Positions 37,602 to 46,745 of a stretch of DNA of 64,000 nucleotides are shown piece after piece. A program made the translations under genes and the position numbers. Under the pieces are notes generated by a model. The model saw only the letters and a program-made list of their open reading frames with translations. It made no database searches and was not told where the DNA came from. Positions within the stretch are counted from its first letter, which is position 1; every line of letters starts with the position of its first letter. This DNA comes from Desmodus rotundus (taxonomy: Eukaryota > Chordata > Mammalia > Chiroptera > Phyllostomidae), in the NCBI RefSeq assembly GCF_022682495.2, contig NC_071388.1:28504139-28568138 (forward strand). The letters run 5' to 3'.

Positions 37602-38456
37602 TTAATGCAAGCCATTTACCATTTGTTGTAGTACTAGTTTGGTGTTAAAACCTCCTTTAAATTTTTCTTGTCTGGGCAACTCCTTATTTTTCCTTTGATT
37701 TTAAATGATAGCCTTGCTGGTTAAGTAGCCTTGGTTGTAGTTCCTTGCTTTTCAACAACTTGGATATCTCATACCACTCCCTTCTGACCTGAAATGTTTC
37801 TGTAAAAACAACAGATGAGTGTTTAATTGGTGCACCCTTGTAGGTAATTACCTACATTCCACTTGTGGCTTTTAGGATTTTCTCCTAGTCTTTAAGCCTT
37901 TTCATTTTTATTATGATGTGTCTCAGTGTAGGCCTATTTGAGTCCTCTCTAAGTTCCCTGGCCTTGTGTGCCATTTTCCCTTCACCAGACTGGGGACATT
38001 TTTAGTCTTTATTTCTTCAAATAGGCTCTTGATCTCTTGCTTCCTCTCTGATCCTTCTGGCATTCCCGTGATATGGATATTGTTATGCTTCATGTTGTCC
38101 AAAATGTTTCTTAAGCTCTCCTCATTTTTAAAAATTCTTTTTTTTTTTTTTCTTTTTGCTGCTCTGCCTGGGTGTTTTTTTTATACCCCATCTTCCAAAT
38201 CACTGATTCAATCCTCTGCCTCATTTAACCTACTGTTTATTCCCTAATGTGTATTATTTATTTCAGATATTGCATTCTTTATATCTGACTGGCCCTTTTT
38301 TATGGTTTCTATGTCCTTTTTCATGCTGTTGACTGTCCTTATAGTCATTTCTCTGTACTTTCTGTCTGATAAATTGTTTGCCTCCATTTCATCTATCTCT
38401 TCTTCTGGAGAATTCTCTTGTTCTTTCATTTGTGGTCTGTTTCTTTGTCTTCCCAT
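37602..38456 (-). pseudogene. L1 ORF1 (RNA-binding protein), broken
   Basis: Starts at 38456 with MGRQRNRPQMKEQENSPEEE, then EANNLSDRKYREMTIRTVNS and MKKDIETIKKGQSDIKNAIS, the L1 ORF1 N-terminal and coiled-coil region. Later blocks are recognisable in other frames: NIHITGMPEGSERKQEIKSL (about 38085-38020), TPRHIIIKMKRL, and a C-terminal REWYEISKLLKSKELQPRLL. It ends at TAA 37602-37604. At ~285 codons it is near normal length (about 300-340), but frameshifts and stops make it non-functional. Confidence 0.88.
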
Positions 38457-38486
38457 TTTGGCTACTACTTTGTTTTTGTTTTTTGT

Positions 38487-38512
38487 CCCCCCCCCCCCCC
38501 CCCCCCCCCCCC
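38487..38512. repeat. Poly-C tract (C26), poly-G in L1 sense
   Basis: An uninterrupted run of 26 C, 31 bp upstream of the ORF1 start codon in the L1 5' UTR. A related L1 fragment at 53.2-53.6 kb has no such run at the matching place (it reads ..CAAATACAAAGACACAGCC), so the tract is private to this copy or a sequencing artefact. Confidence 0.9.
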
Positions 38513-38529
38513 GTGTATTAGGTAGATCT

Positions 38530-39469
38530 GCAAAGACTCTAGTACAGGCCCTTGTCAGACAATGCTTGTGACTGGCCCTGGTCAACCTGTTTGGGGCTAT
38601 CAATAATCCACAGTGTGTGGCCCCTCTACTTGGCTTGTTTGTGTGCAGAAAGAACCAGGTTTTAAATCAAGGCCAGCTTCTATCACCACCAGGCCCCGGG
38701 GAGGGTCAGCTGAAGTCTCATAGATCTTCCAGATACCTGCCTTAGCTGTTAAGCTAATCAGTGATAGCCTCAAGCTGTAATCAACAATCTGGCTCTTCAG
38801 GGTGGGGCAGAATAACTCTTGTGGGTGGTGGTATTGCTTCCACATTTAGAGAGGAGTGCTTGCCTGAGAAAGACGGCTTCTGCAGTATGGGGCATAACTC
38901 AGGACAGGGACCTTGATGGCTGTTCCTTTAATACCCACCCCAGAACCATCAACCCAGACTCTCCTCAAGTGTCTCTCATCCACTCTGTCCTCCCTCTGCT
39001 GGAGCCCAGGGTAAGTGCCTCAAACAAAATTTGTGCATTGACCCTGTAAGAGCCTCTTTGATTCTCCAGCCATCTCTCCCTGGCAGATAGAAACTCTGCT
39101 GCTTTTCACAGCTGGATGTTTTTGGGTTTTTTTCTGGCTCTGGAGCTGTAGGCTGGGGTATAGCTTGGGGTATAGACCCCACACTTCTCGGGGGATGCTC
39201 CAGCCTGTGAAATATCTTTCTGGAACTTCAGTTGCCTCCCATAGGACCCCATCCAGCCATGTCCCACCTTCTACATTTCCTACCAGTCACATTGTGGTGA
39301 AGTGGTTTCTTCAGCCAGTCCATGGTTATGGTTATAAGGTTTTGCTCCAGCTAGTGTTCAGTTGGTAATTCAAGATCATTTTTTCTACAATTTAGTTGTA
39401 ATTCTAGATTGGTCCTGGGAGGAGGTTAGTGTAGCTTCCACTTACTCCTCCAACATCTTGAATCTCTCC
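38530..39469 (-). promoter_or_regulatory. L1 5' UTR (internal promoter region)
   Basis: About 940 bp of GC-richer sequence upstream of ORF1. It is shared with the two pieces at 52.1-52.6 kb and 53.2-53.4 kb (for example CAGACTCTCCTCA, CAGAGCCCAGGGTAAGTG-like and CTACAATTTAGTTGTAATT blocks), which confirms it as a repeat unit. In L1 this region holds an internal RNA polymerase II promoter. No specific factor site was assigned. Confidence 0.7.
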
Positions 39470-39482
39470 CAATATGATTCTT

Positions 39483-40095
39483 AAGAGTTTAATTCCCTTC
39501 ATTACAGAAGCAATCTTTGACATTTAAACTAATTTGTAAAATATGTTGTCCTACAGACTTGGGAGGACATCTTATTCTTTTGCAATAAACCTCAAAAATT
39601 TTTTAAAGAGTCATTATTAGATGGAACTGAAAAGACAATTAAAATGCTACGGGTTTTTATTGCTTCTTTGTTTGAGTCACAACACAACATGTTATTAAGG
39701 CTATATTATTATTAATGTAAATAACCAAATATATTTTCTTAAGAAAAGGGTTAATATAAAGTCAAGGTCAGGCTATTCTTATGTGAAATTAATTTAAGTG
39801 ATAATTGTTTATAACAGAAAATGAATATTACTCTGAAACATGCTTTGTATAGAAAATATGTGATACATGCGATTCAAATATTTATCATATACAAGCATAA
39901 TTTATCTTAATAGTTGGGAGGCCTCTATTTAATCAGAGGAGGTTTATATTAATAAAAATAAATCAGATCCTAATTAATGAATTGCTGGCTTTCCATTTCT
40001 GCATTTATGATTTTTTATATGATATGATTTTTATTCTTATATAAACCAAAATGAGAAAGAAAACAGGTTTAGGGGAAATGATGGTGTTCATTTCA
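39483..40095. other. No gene recognised
   Basis: AT-rich sequence. I see nothing I can name. Confidence 0.45.
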
Positions 40096-40099
40096 GGAT

Positions 40100-40310
40100 A
40101 AAGGTAAGTTAAATAACATTTATCACTTAGCATATGCTATATGCTAGGCCACATGGTGTTATTTATACACAGGATTTGATTTTTTCAACACTTGGGAGAG
40201 GTATATACCATTTTACCAATTTAAATTGAGAAAAATAATGTTGGGAAGGTTGAGTAAGTGCCGCTAGGTCACATGTCAGAGCCAGTTTTCAGGTCCACGT
40301 ATGAATGATT
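40100..40310 (+). repeat. MIR SINE
   Basis: AACATTTATCACTTAGCATATGCTATATGCTAGGCCACATGG..CCATTTTACCAATTTAAATTGAGAAAA..GTTGAGTAAGTGCCGCTAGGTCACATGTCAGAGCCAGTTTTCAGGTC follows the MIR core and 3' part. Confidence 0.75.
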
Positions 40311-40827
40311 TTCACAAACATGAACTCAACCACTTCTCTGTACTGCCTTGTGGTATCTGGTTCAGAATGAAGAAATGAATTACCTGAGAGGGCAATGTAA
40401 GTAATTATTGGTGTTTGTAACCTGGAAGAAAATGAGATAAATAAGAACATAAAAAAATAAAAACTGTTTAGAATCACAGAAATTTAAAGCTGGGAACAAA
40501 ATTTTCAGTTCGTATAATGTAATCCATGTAACTGAGAATACACAGGTACAAAATGGCCAAGTAGTACAGTAATTAATATTAAACAGCTTTTAATTTATCA
40601 GACACTTTTATAATCCACCTCTGGGGTGAGAGCCTGAAATGTCACGAGTCCAGTTCTTTACTGCATGAGAGAGAAAATGGAGGAGGTGAAGCTGTGTTAA
40701 GAAATGCAATGTTGTTGAATTACATATCTAGTCGCCAAGTTCTCATCCACATGTTGATTTCAAATTAAAAGAAATGGCAAAACTGTGGTAATAATGAGGC
40801 AAAATTTAATTTAAATTCAGAAAAATA

Positions 40828-40935
40828 TCATTGAGTACTTTCAATGCACCAGACTCTGTACTACATAATTCTATATTTATTCTCATTTAATTCCCACAAT
40901 CACATTTGCACTTATGTAGAATTACGATTAAAACT
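40828..40935 (+). repeat. MIR fragment
   Basis: TTGAGTACTTTCAATGCACCAGACTCTGTACTAC..TATTCTCATTTAATTCCCACAATC matches the MIR middle part ('tgagcacttactatgtgccaggcac..tctcatttaatcctcacaac'). Confidence 0.65.
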
Positions 40936-41210
40936 TATTGACAAGCATATTAATTTCAGAATTATCTAGCAATCCCACATTCAAAGTTAACAATTAACTA
41001 TTATATATTAATCAGTCTGGTATAAATATGAATGCTTTGGCAATCAGAATTGCCTTTGGTTAAATATGGTTTGGTATATCTAAGTACTTCTTAAACCATG
41101 GGGTATGTTTATACTACTATACAAGTTTTTATATCTCACAACATATTACTGTAATTTATGGGTGATTTGTGAGAGCTTCAAGGACAATTTTTTAAATTTT
41201 TGTAAAATAT

Positions 41211-41421
41211 GTTTTTTAAGATTTTATTTATTTATTTTCAGAGAGAGGGGAAGGGAGGGATAAAGAGAAGGAGAGATACAGTAATGTGTGGTTGCCTCTT
41301 GCACACCTCCTGCTGGGGACCTGACCCACAACCCAGGCATGTGCCCTGACTGGGAATTGAACCAGTGACCCTTTGGTTCGCAGGCCAGCCCTCAATCCAC
41401 TGAGCCACACCAGCCAGGGAG
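41211..41421 (-). mobile_element. VES SINE
   Basis: Reverse-strand copy, head complement CCAGCCAGGG at right, tail complement TTTTTTAAGATTTTATTTATTTATTTTC at left. Target duplication AATTTTTGTAAAATAT (41195-41210) and AATTTTTATAAAATAT (41422-41437), one mismatch. A 60-codon open frame through it is a SINE artefact. Confidence 0.95.
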
Positions 41422-41437
41422 AATTTTTATAAAATAT

Positions 41438-42070
41438 TTTAATGAATTTATTTCTGTATCTTCAAGTATTACTTTACTTAATTACTCCTTAATAGTGTTC
41501 ATTAAAATATCCAAAAAAAGACAGCAATGCTCAGAGTTCAGAGTGTAATGCTAAAAAAGATAATATCACACCATGTTGCCTTTAATACAAGGTGAGGGAG
41601 GAAACTTGTCGTAGTTGTCATATTGGGTGCCCACCAGTCAGGGGGCCTGGCACATTACAGGCACTCCATATCACATTTAAATGAACAAGTGAAATATGTT
41701 TAGAGGAGAAACATGTGCTGGTGTGGAGTAACAATTATATCTGATTCATTATAGGCACAGATCTTTTATAGTGGTTCATGTACTATTTTAAGAGAAATTT
41801 AGGCTAGTAATTTGAGTCAAAAATAATCACTTGTGCTGAATTAACCTAGAAGAGAAACAACTGAGAAAGAAATGTAAAAGGACTAAAAACAGATATTGGA
41901 GTTCAGAACTCCTGACTCTTCTTAAGTTAGATTTCTAGGCCTTAAGTCATTGTACCAAAGGAAATAACATTTTATGTGGAGAAATGAATTAGTCTTTCCA
42001 TACTCACCTCCTCAACTCCTGTCTTTCTTTCCTTCTGTTACTTTAACTTGGCAAAACACCAAGCCCTGGT
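41438..42070. other. No gene recognised (L2-like scrap at 41634-41690)
   Basis: CCACCAGTCAGGGGGCCTGGCACATTACAGGCACTCCATA suggests an L2 3' scrap. The rest is unassigned. Confidence 0.45.
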
Positions 42071-42074
42071 GTAA

Positions 42075-43135
42075 TCTTTTTATTTAATCTTTATTTTATT
42101 TTTTTCCTTTACCTTTTAGACCTCTTATACCTCCCTCCCCCCAGCAATCATCACACTCTTGTCTGTGTCCATGAGTCCCTTTCCTTTTTTGCTCAATCCC
42201 TCCACCCCATCACCCTCCACTCCCCAACTAGCCGTCATCTTGCTTTGCATTTATGAGTCTGTCCCCAGTTTCCTTGTTAGTTCAGTTTGTTCATTAGAGT
42301 CCACATATGAGTGAAATCATATGGTGTTTGTTTTTCTCTGACTGGTTTACTTCATGTAGAATAACGTTCTCTAGTTCCATCCATGCTGTTACAAAGGGTG
42401 AAATCTTCTTTTTCATGGGTTTCATTCCATTATGTAAATGTCCCATAGTTATTTTATCTACTCATCTACTGATAGACACTTGGGCTGCTTCTACATATTG
42501 GCAATTATAAATAACGCTACAATGAATATTGGGGTCCTTATGTACTTTTGAATTAGTGTTTTGGGTTTCTTCCGATGTATTGCCAGAAGTGGAATCGCTG
42601 GATCATAAGGCAGATCCATTTTAAATTTTTTGAGGTATCTCCATACTGTTTTCCACAGTGGCTGCACCAATCTGCATTCCCACCAACAGTGCAAAAGGGT
42701 TCCCCTCTCTCCACATCCTTGTCAGCACTTGTTTGTTGATTTACTGATGATAGCCGTTCTGACAGGTGTGAGATGATATCTCATTGTGGTTATAATTTGC
42801 ATTTCTCTGATGATTAGTGATGTTTGGCATCTTCTCACATGTCTATTGGCCATCTGTATATCCTGTTTGGAGAAGTGTCTATTCAGGTCCTTTGCCCATT
42901 TTTTAATTGGTTTTGTTTTCTGTGTGTGTATGTGTGTTGAGTTTTGTAAGTTCTTTGCAAATTTTGGACATTACCCCCTTATCAGATGTATCAGCAATTA
43001 TGTTCTCCCATTCTTTGTTGTCTTTTAATTTTGTGGATGACTTCTTTTGCTGTGCAAAAATTTTTAGTTTTATGTAGTCCCATTTATTTATGTTTTTCTT
43101 TTGTTCCTTTTTCCTGGGGAGATATATTTGACAAT
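42075..43135 (-). mobile_element. L1 3' third (5'-truncated)
   Basis: In reverse reading: QKKNINKWDYIKLKIFAQQK from about 43110, the C-terminal segment [20 protein letters not shown] (from 42694), then DPAIPLLAIHRKKPKTLIQK, i.e. the L1 ORF2 C-terminus with its cysteine-containing region. A 3' UTR and A-rich tail end near 42075. Stops and frameshifts break it. It supplies the part of ORF2 that the L1 at 34.7-39.5 kb lacks, but the two are separate insertions. No target duplication could be defined. Confidence 0.9.
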
Positions 43136-43201
43136 TCTGATTACACATGATTTTTCCACAGTGATTTTTATGTCTTCATTTCCATAGAAGAGCCAAGTTA
43201 A

Positions 43202-43247
<46 letters not shown>

Positions 43248-43262
43248 GATAGATAGATAGAT
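43202..43262. repeat. (GATA)n microsatellite
   Basis: About 15 ATAG/GATA units with one interruption (GATAGATGATAG near 43245), followed by ACACACATATATATG. Serine/tyrosine/isoleucine-rich open frames across it are artefacts. Confidence 0.95.
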
Positions 43263-43349
43263 ATACACACACATATATATGTACAAATAAAATATTTAAT
43301 AAATGTATACTTAAACCAGAACTGAAGTTTCTAGACCTTTGTTTCTGAC

Positions 43350-43490
43350 ACTGCAGTACTTAACCTGTATCATATTTACCTGAGCTGCTACTAAAATTTC
43401 AGATTCCTGGATCCACCTCAGACCAACTAAATCAGAATCTTTGATGGCTTGACTCATGGAGCTGCATTTTAAACAAAACCTATGAACCCT
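43350..43490 (+). mobile_element. MER5A-like hAT MITE relic
   Basis: CATATTTACCTGAGCTGCTACTAAAATTTCAGATTCCTGGATCCACCTCAGACCAACTAAATCAGAATCT..GGAGCTGCATTTTAAACAAAACC follows MER5A ('atcacctggagggcttgttaaaac..cagattcctgggccccacc..ctgattcagtagg..gcatttctaacaag'). It is an ancient non-autonomous hAT-Charlie element. Confidence 0.7.
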
Positions 43491-43499
43491 AATTTATAA

Positions 43500-43985
43500 A
43501 ATTTGTTCTGTATTCTCTGTCCAAAACTTTTCACATTGCCACAGAGGGGTTACATTAGTGGCTGTGGAAGTTTTTCCCTTGTGTATTTCTGTTATGATAT
43601 AATGTGAGAGATTCCATAGCATGTGAATCAGAAAGGAAATTGTATTGGGAGAAAAAATTCTCATTGTTGGAAGCAATTATTGTCTTTTTTCTTTTCGAAG
43701 AATGTGTCTTAGAAGGAAAAACTAAATTGCTTCTCTTGACCTCACATAAAGAAAACTTTTGTACAATCAAATTACATAAATGACTTCTGGAAGAGATACT
43801 ACATTTGTCTACATTTTCTACTTATATTTGTTTTTCCTGTCTACACCATCCATCTTAGTGAATAATGGAAGCCCTGTCTTCTTTTGTAAAAGTCTCCGAA
43901 TGACAGTCATGGGGATCATCTTAAAAGGTCATCTTGTCCTTCCCTTGACCTCCAAACCTCATTTATTTGAAATTCTATTTTTAAA
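43500..43985. other. No gene recognised
   Basis: Open frames on both strands (43494-43770 minus, 43780-44028 plus) show no domain. No repeat assigned. Confidence 0.4.
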
Positions 43986-44001
43986 AGATTTCTACAATTT
44001 C

Positions 44002-44116
44002 TTTTATATATATATATATATATTTTAAATTTTTATTGTTATTCATTTACAGTTGTATGCCTTTTCTCCCCATCCCTCCACCCCACCCCAGCTGAACCCA
44101 CCTCCCTCCCCCACCT
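44002..44116 (-). mobile_element. L1 3' end, extreme 5' truncation (115 bp)
   Basis: A TTTTATATATATATATAT run, ATTTTTATTGTTATTCATTTACAGTTGTATGCC and a CCCCATCCCTCCACCCCACC block form the complement of the bat L1 3' end. A perfect 16-bp duplication AGATTTCTACAATTTC (43986-44001 and 44117-44132) shows a very short, recent insertion. Confidence 0.95.
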
Positions 44117-44289
44117 AGATTTCTACAATTTCAATATTCTGAAATCCCTTGGGGACCTATTTAGTGTTGGGCAGCCTTTTCCATTATCAAAAACTTCTTT
44201 CTTCCCTTGTTTTGCTATTAAAATTTATTTTTGTCTGCTATATTTTTAACAAAAATGAAAATAGTTTCTCAACACAATCTGTGGAATAA

Positions 44290-44545
44290 CCCTTCCATTG
44301 AAGATTAAAAATTGACCTTTCAACCAGCTCTCTTCTATTCTAAATAATATAAATCCTTTTAACCTTTCTTTCAATTTTCATTTTCTAACATTTTAGTCAT
44401 TTATCTTCCTCCATCCTGAATTCTCTTTATACTTCTTAAGTTCTGAGGTGTGAAATTAAACACAGTAGGATCATATCAGTGCTGAGTATAGTAGGAGGAT
44501 TACCTTGCTCTTCTTATTTACTCTACTTTTATTTATGCGTCCGGT
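44290..44545 (-). repeat. Possible ancient CR1/L3-like LINE relic
   Basis: TTCAACCAGCTCTCTTCTATTCTAAATAATATAAATCC..AACCTTTCTTTCAATTTTCAT..GTGTGAAATTAAACACAGTAGGATCATATCAGTGCTGAGTATAGTAGGAGGATTACC resembles an old amniote-wide repeat ('gaacacaatactccaggtgtggtctgaccagtgc.gagta.agtgg'). Assigned by memory of a consensus only. Confidence 0.35.
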
Positions 44546-44549
44546 AGAA

Positions 44550-45735
44550 CTCTGAGAGGTGCAGGTAAGATATAAAAGGGTGTCCTGATGGTTATGGTCT
44601 TGAATACTTTCACAGCACATTCCATAAAGAGGTGGATGTTCTTCCCAAAGTCGTTTGTATCATGCATGATCTCTTTCTGCCTATTGATAGCATTCTAAGT
44701 TTCAATTAGATGAATTATTCTTCATTTATATTGGTAAAATCATTATTGCAAAAAAGTTGTCTGAGAAGAAGAAATAGCTCTTCATTTTAACACAGATAGA
44801 AAAGACCACTTTATATTCATCTTGTAAAGAAGCTAGAATTCATTAAGGGTATGAAATACGGTAATACAGAATTCTTATTCCCAAGTTAATGCACAAGACC
44901 CAACATTCTCTTCATATTTTTCTTTTATATCCTTATCTTGCTTACTTATCCTAAACTCTAACAGAGAGATTTAACTTGAGAGTACCTTTCACCCACCAAA
45001 AGCAGTGAAATTTTAAGTAATGATGTTTAAAATAGAAGATGAAATTGTCAAAATTATAAATCAGATTTATAATTGTTTCAATTTAACTAAATGCAGATGA
45101 CTTAATATTGTTTTTGTTGTCTTGATTGTTGTCAGAGTGACCCAAATAGCACATCCTTATCATCTTGTTCTTCAATTCTTTCCCTGCTTCTCTACTCAGC
45201 TGGATTTTTTTCACTCTCAAACTGACATATGAGGGGAACTTAGGGGAGTTCTGTGAAAACATTGCATGTTTGCAAAGCATCTTCTTAAAAACACAGAAGT
45301 CATCTTGCTGTTCCCATGTTTTTAATAAAATACACTGCCTCACAGATAAAATGTACACTTTTTTGTATGTACTTTATAATTGGAACCCATGCTATACCAA
45401 AATAGTCTCCTTTTCAGTTTCTCTGCCCTCTTCCACACACCTTCAACTCAATGTTTTATTTTCCAGTTCATGCCATTGGATCCTTGTTCTCATGAGTGTA
45501 TCCAGAGATGAGTAAAAATTATATATCATCCCTTTGTTAAGGTGCAACTCATACATTTAATGCATTGGTGAAGCATCTCTTAGTTTTCACTAGCAGTGCT
45601 TTATTTCATTCTTTTTGCTCTTCTGGCAGTTAAAATATGTTTGCTAAACAATTTAACATTTTTATTAACTTTTATTAGTTTAGTAACCTGTCTTTGCTCT
45701 AGAAAATATGCCTTTACATGTCAGAACTATATAAT
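44550..45735. other. No gene recognised
   Basis: Overlapping open frames on both strands at 45083-45515 (91 and 116 codons) have no known domain. No splice signals or repeats were assigned. Confidence 0.4.
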
Positions 45736-45739
45736 CACC

Positions 45740-46440
45740 TACTCGTTTATTCAATCAATATTTTAAGACAGACTAGAAGTCAGGTACTGTTTGGTTAATG
45801 TAACACTGATAAAGAAAACAAATGAGAACCATGTTTTATGGTGCTTTTATTCTTTTATTTTTTGAGAGGAGACAACACATAAGTAAACAATTAAATAAAT
45901 TTAAAGATTTATATATTTATTTATTTACTTACTTTTAGAGTGGGGAAGAGAGGGAGAGAAAAGTCAACATGCAGTTGCCTCTTACATGCGCTGCACTGGG
46001 GGCCTGACCTGAAACCCAGTCATGTGCCCTGACTGGGATTCGACCCAGCGACCCTTTGGTTTGCAGGCTGGCACTCAATCCACTGAGCCACACCTGCCAG
46101 GGTTAAGTAAGTTTATTTCAGGTTGTGGTAGAAAATAAAACATAATAATGTAATAAGAGACATTTCAGATTTGTTCTAAATTAAGGAAAATGTTTAGCAA
46201 AATCATATTTGAGTATATATGATTTTTAAGCTGGGACCTGAGTAATAAGAATGTGATAGATATGTAAAGACCTGGGAGAAGACAGTTCTAGACAGAAAGG
46301 AAAGCACATACTCAGGCCCAAACATTAACAGTGGACTTGGTGGTCTAAGGAATTGAAAGAGTGCATGTGATGAGAATACAGTAGAGATGGAGGAACATAG
46401 AGATAACAAGGGAGAGGCAGTCAAGAACCATACAAACCAG
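45740..46440 (-). repeat. L2 LINE relic, split by a VES SINE
   Basis: Left part: TTTATTCAATCAATATTTTAAGACAGACTAGAAGTCAGGTACTGTTTGG..AACACTGATAAAGAAAACAAATGAGAACC (complement of the L2 3' end). Right part after the SINE: TTATTTCAGGTTGTGGTAGAAAATAAAACATAATAATG..GAGCTGGGACCTGAGTAATAAGAATGTG-like..GGGAGAAGACAGTTCTAGACAGAAAGGAAAGCACATACTCAGGCCC. The order is consistent with one ~500-bp L2 interrupted at about 45903-46102. Confidence 0.65.
45903..46102 (-). mobile_element. VES SINE inserted in L2
   Basis: Reverse-strand copy: A-rich tail complement AAAGATTTATATATTTATTTATTT at left, GTTGCCTCTTACATGCGC, GTCATGTGCCCTGACTGGG, head complement at right. Target duplication not clean. Confidence 0.93.
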
Positions 46441-46587
46441 GTTGTTAATGGAAGTTCTTCAGTAACTTTTTAATCAGTAGTAATTAGAATTGATATTAAT
46501 GTAGTATCTTTTAACTGCATAATGGAGGATATTGGATGAAAAGATTGATGAAAAGATTGATCAAAAGATCCATACTTATAATATTTA

Positions 46588-46702
46588 AATACAAGTAGTT
46601 TTACAATTGTGAGTATGCAAAATACAAAATTTATTCTAGAATTATCGCTTATTAATTATTTTATTATTTTCCATATGAACAATTGTAAACCTACTTTTAG
46701 CA
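46588..46702 (+). mobile_element. Mariner-type MITE copy, decayed
   Basis: AAGTAGTTTTACAATTGTGAGTATGCAAAATAC..CTTATTAATTATTTTATTATTTTCCATATGAACAATTGTAAACCTACTTTT matches the element at 58834-58969 almost throughout. Both terminal repeats are worn. The right end has a short duplication of ACTTTTAGCAAT and AATCAGTCCA (46692-46745). Confidence 0.75.
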
Positions 46703-46745
46703 ATCAGTCCACTTTTAGCAATTTACCCCTGTAAATCAGTCCAAT

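Larger units (their letters stand above)
34746..39469 (-). mobile_element. L1 with intact 5' end, internally deleted
   Basis: On the reverse strand it starts near 39469 with GGGAGAGATTCAAGATGTTG and runs 5' UTR (to ~38460), ORF1 (38456-37602), a GA-rich inter-ORF spacer (37601-37497), ORF2 (from 37475), a short 3' UTR and an A-rich tail near 34746. Flanks CAATATTATTCTT (34733-34745) and CAATATGATTCTT (39470-39482) agree at 12 of 13 positions, fixing both ends. Length is ~4.7 kb including a VES SINE, against 6 kb or more expected, because the ORF2 C-terminal part is missing. L1 is the autonomous retrotransposon that also mobilises SINEs; this copy is inactive. Confidence 0.9.

Noticed and set aside
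37300..37605. 101-codon open frame with proline and serine runs
   Set aside because: It is the pyrimidine-rich strand of the L1 inter-ORF spacer and ORF2 start; the real L1 frames run on the other strand.
38302..38571. Plus-strand open frame with a PPPPPPPP run
   Set aside because: Created by the C26 tract and antisense L1 ORF1; not a gene.
43088..43270. SIYLSIYLSIYL repeat protein
   Set aside because: Translation of the GATA microsatellite.
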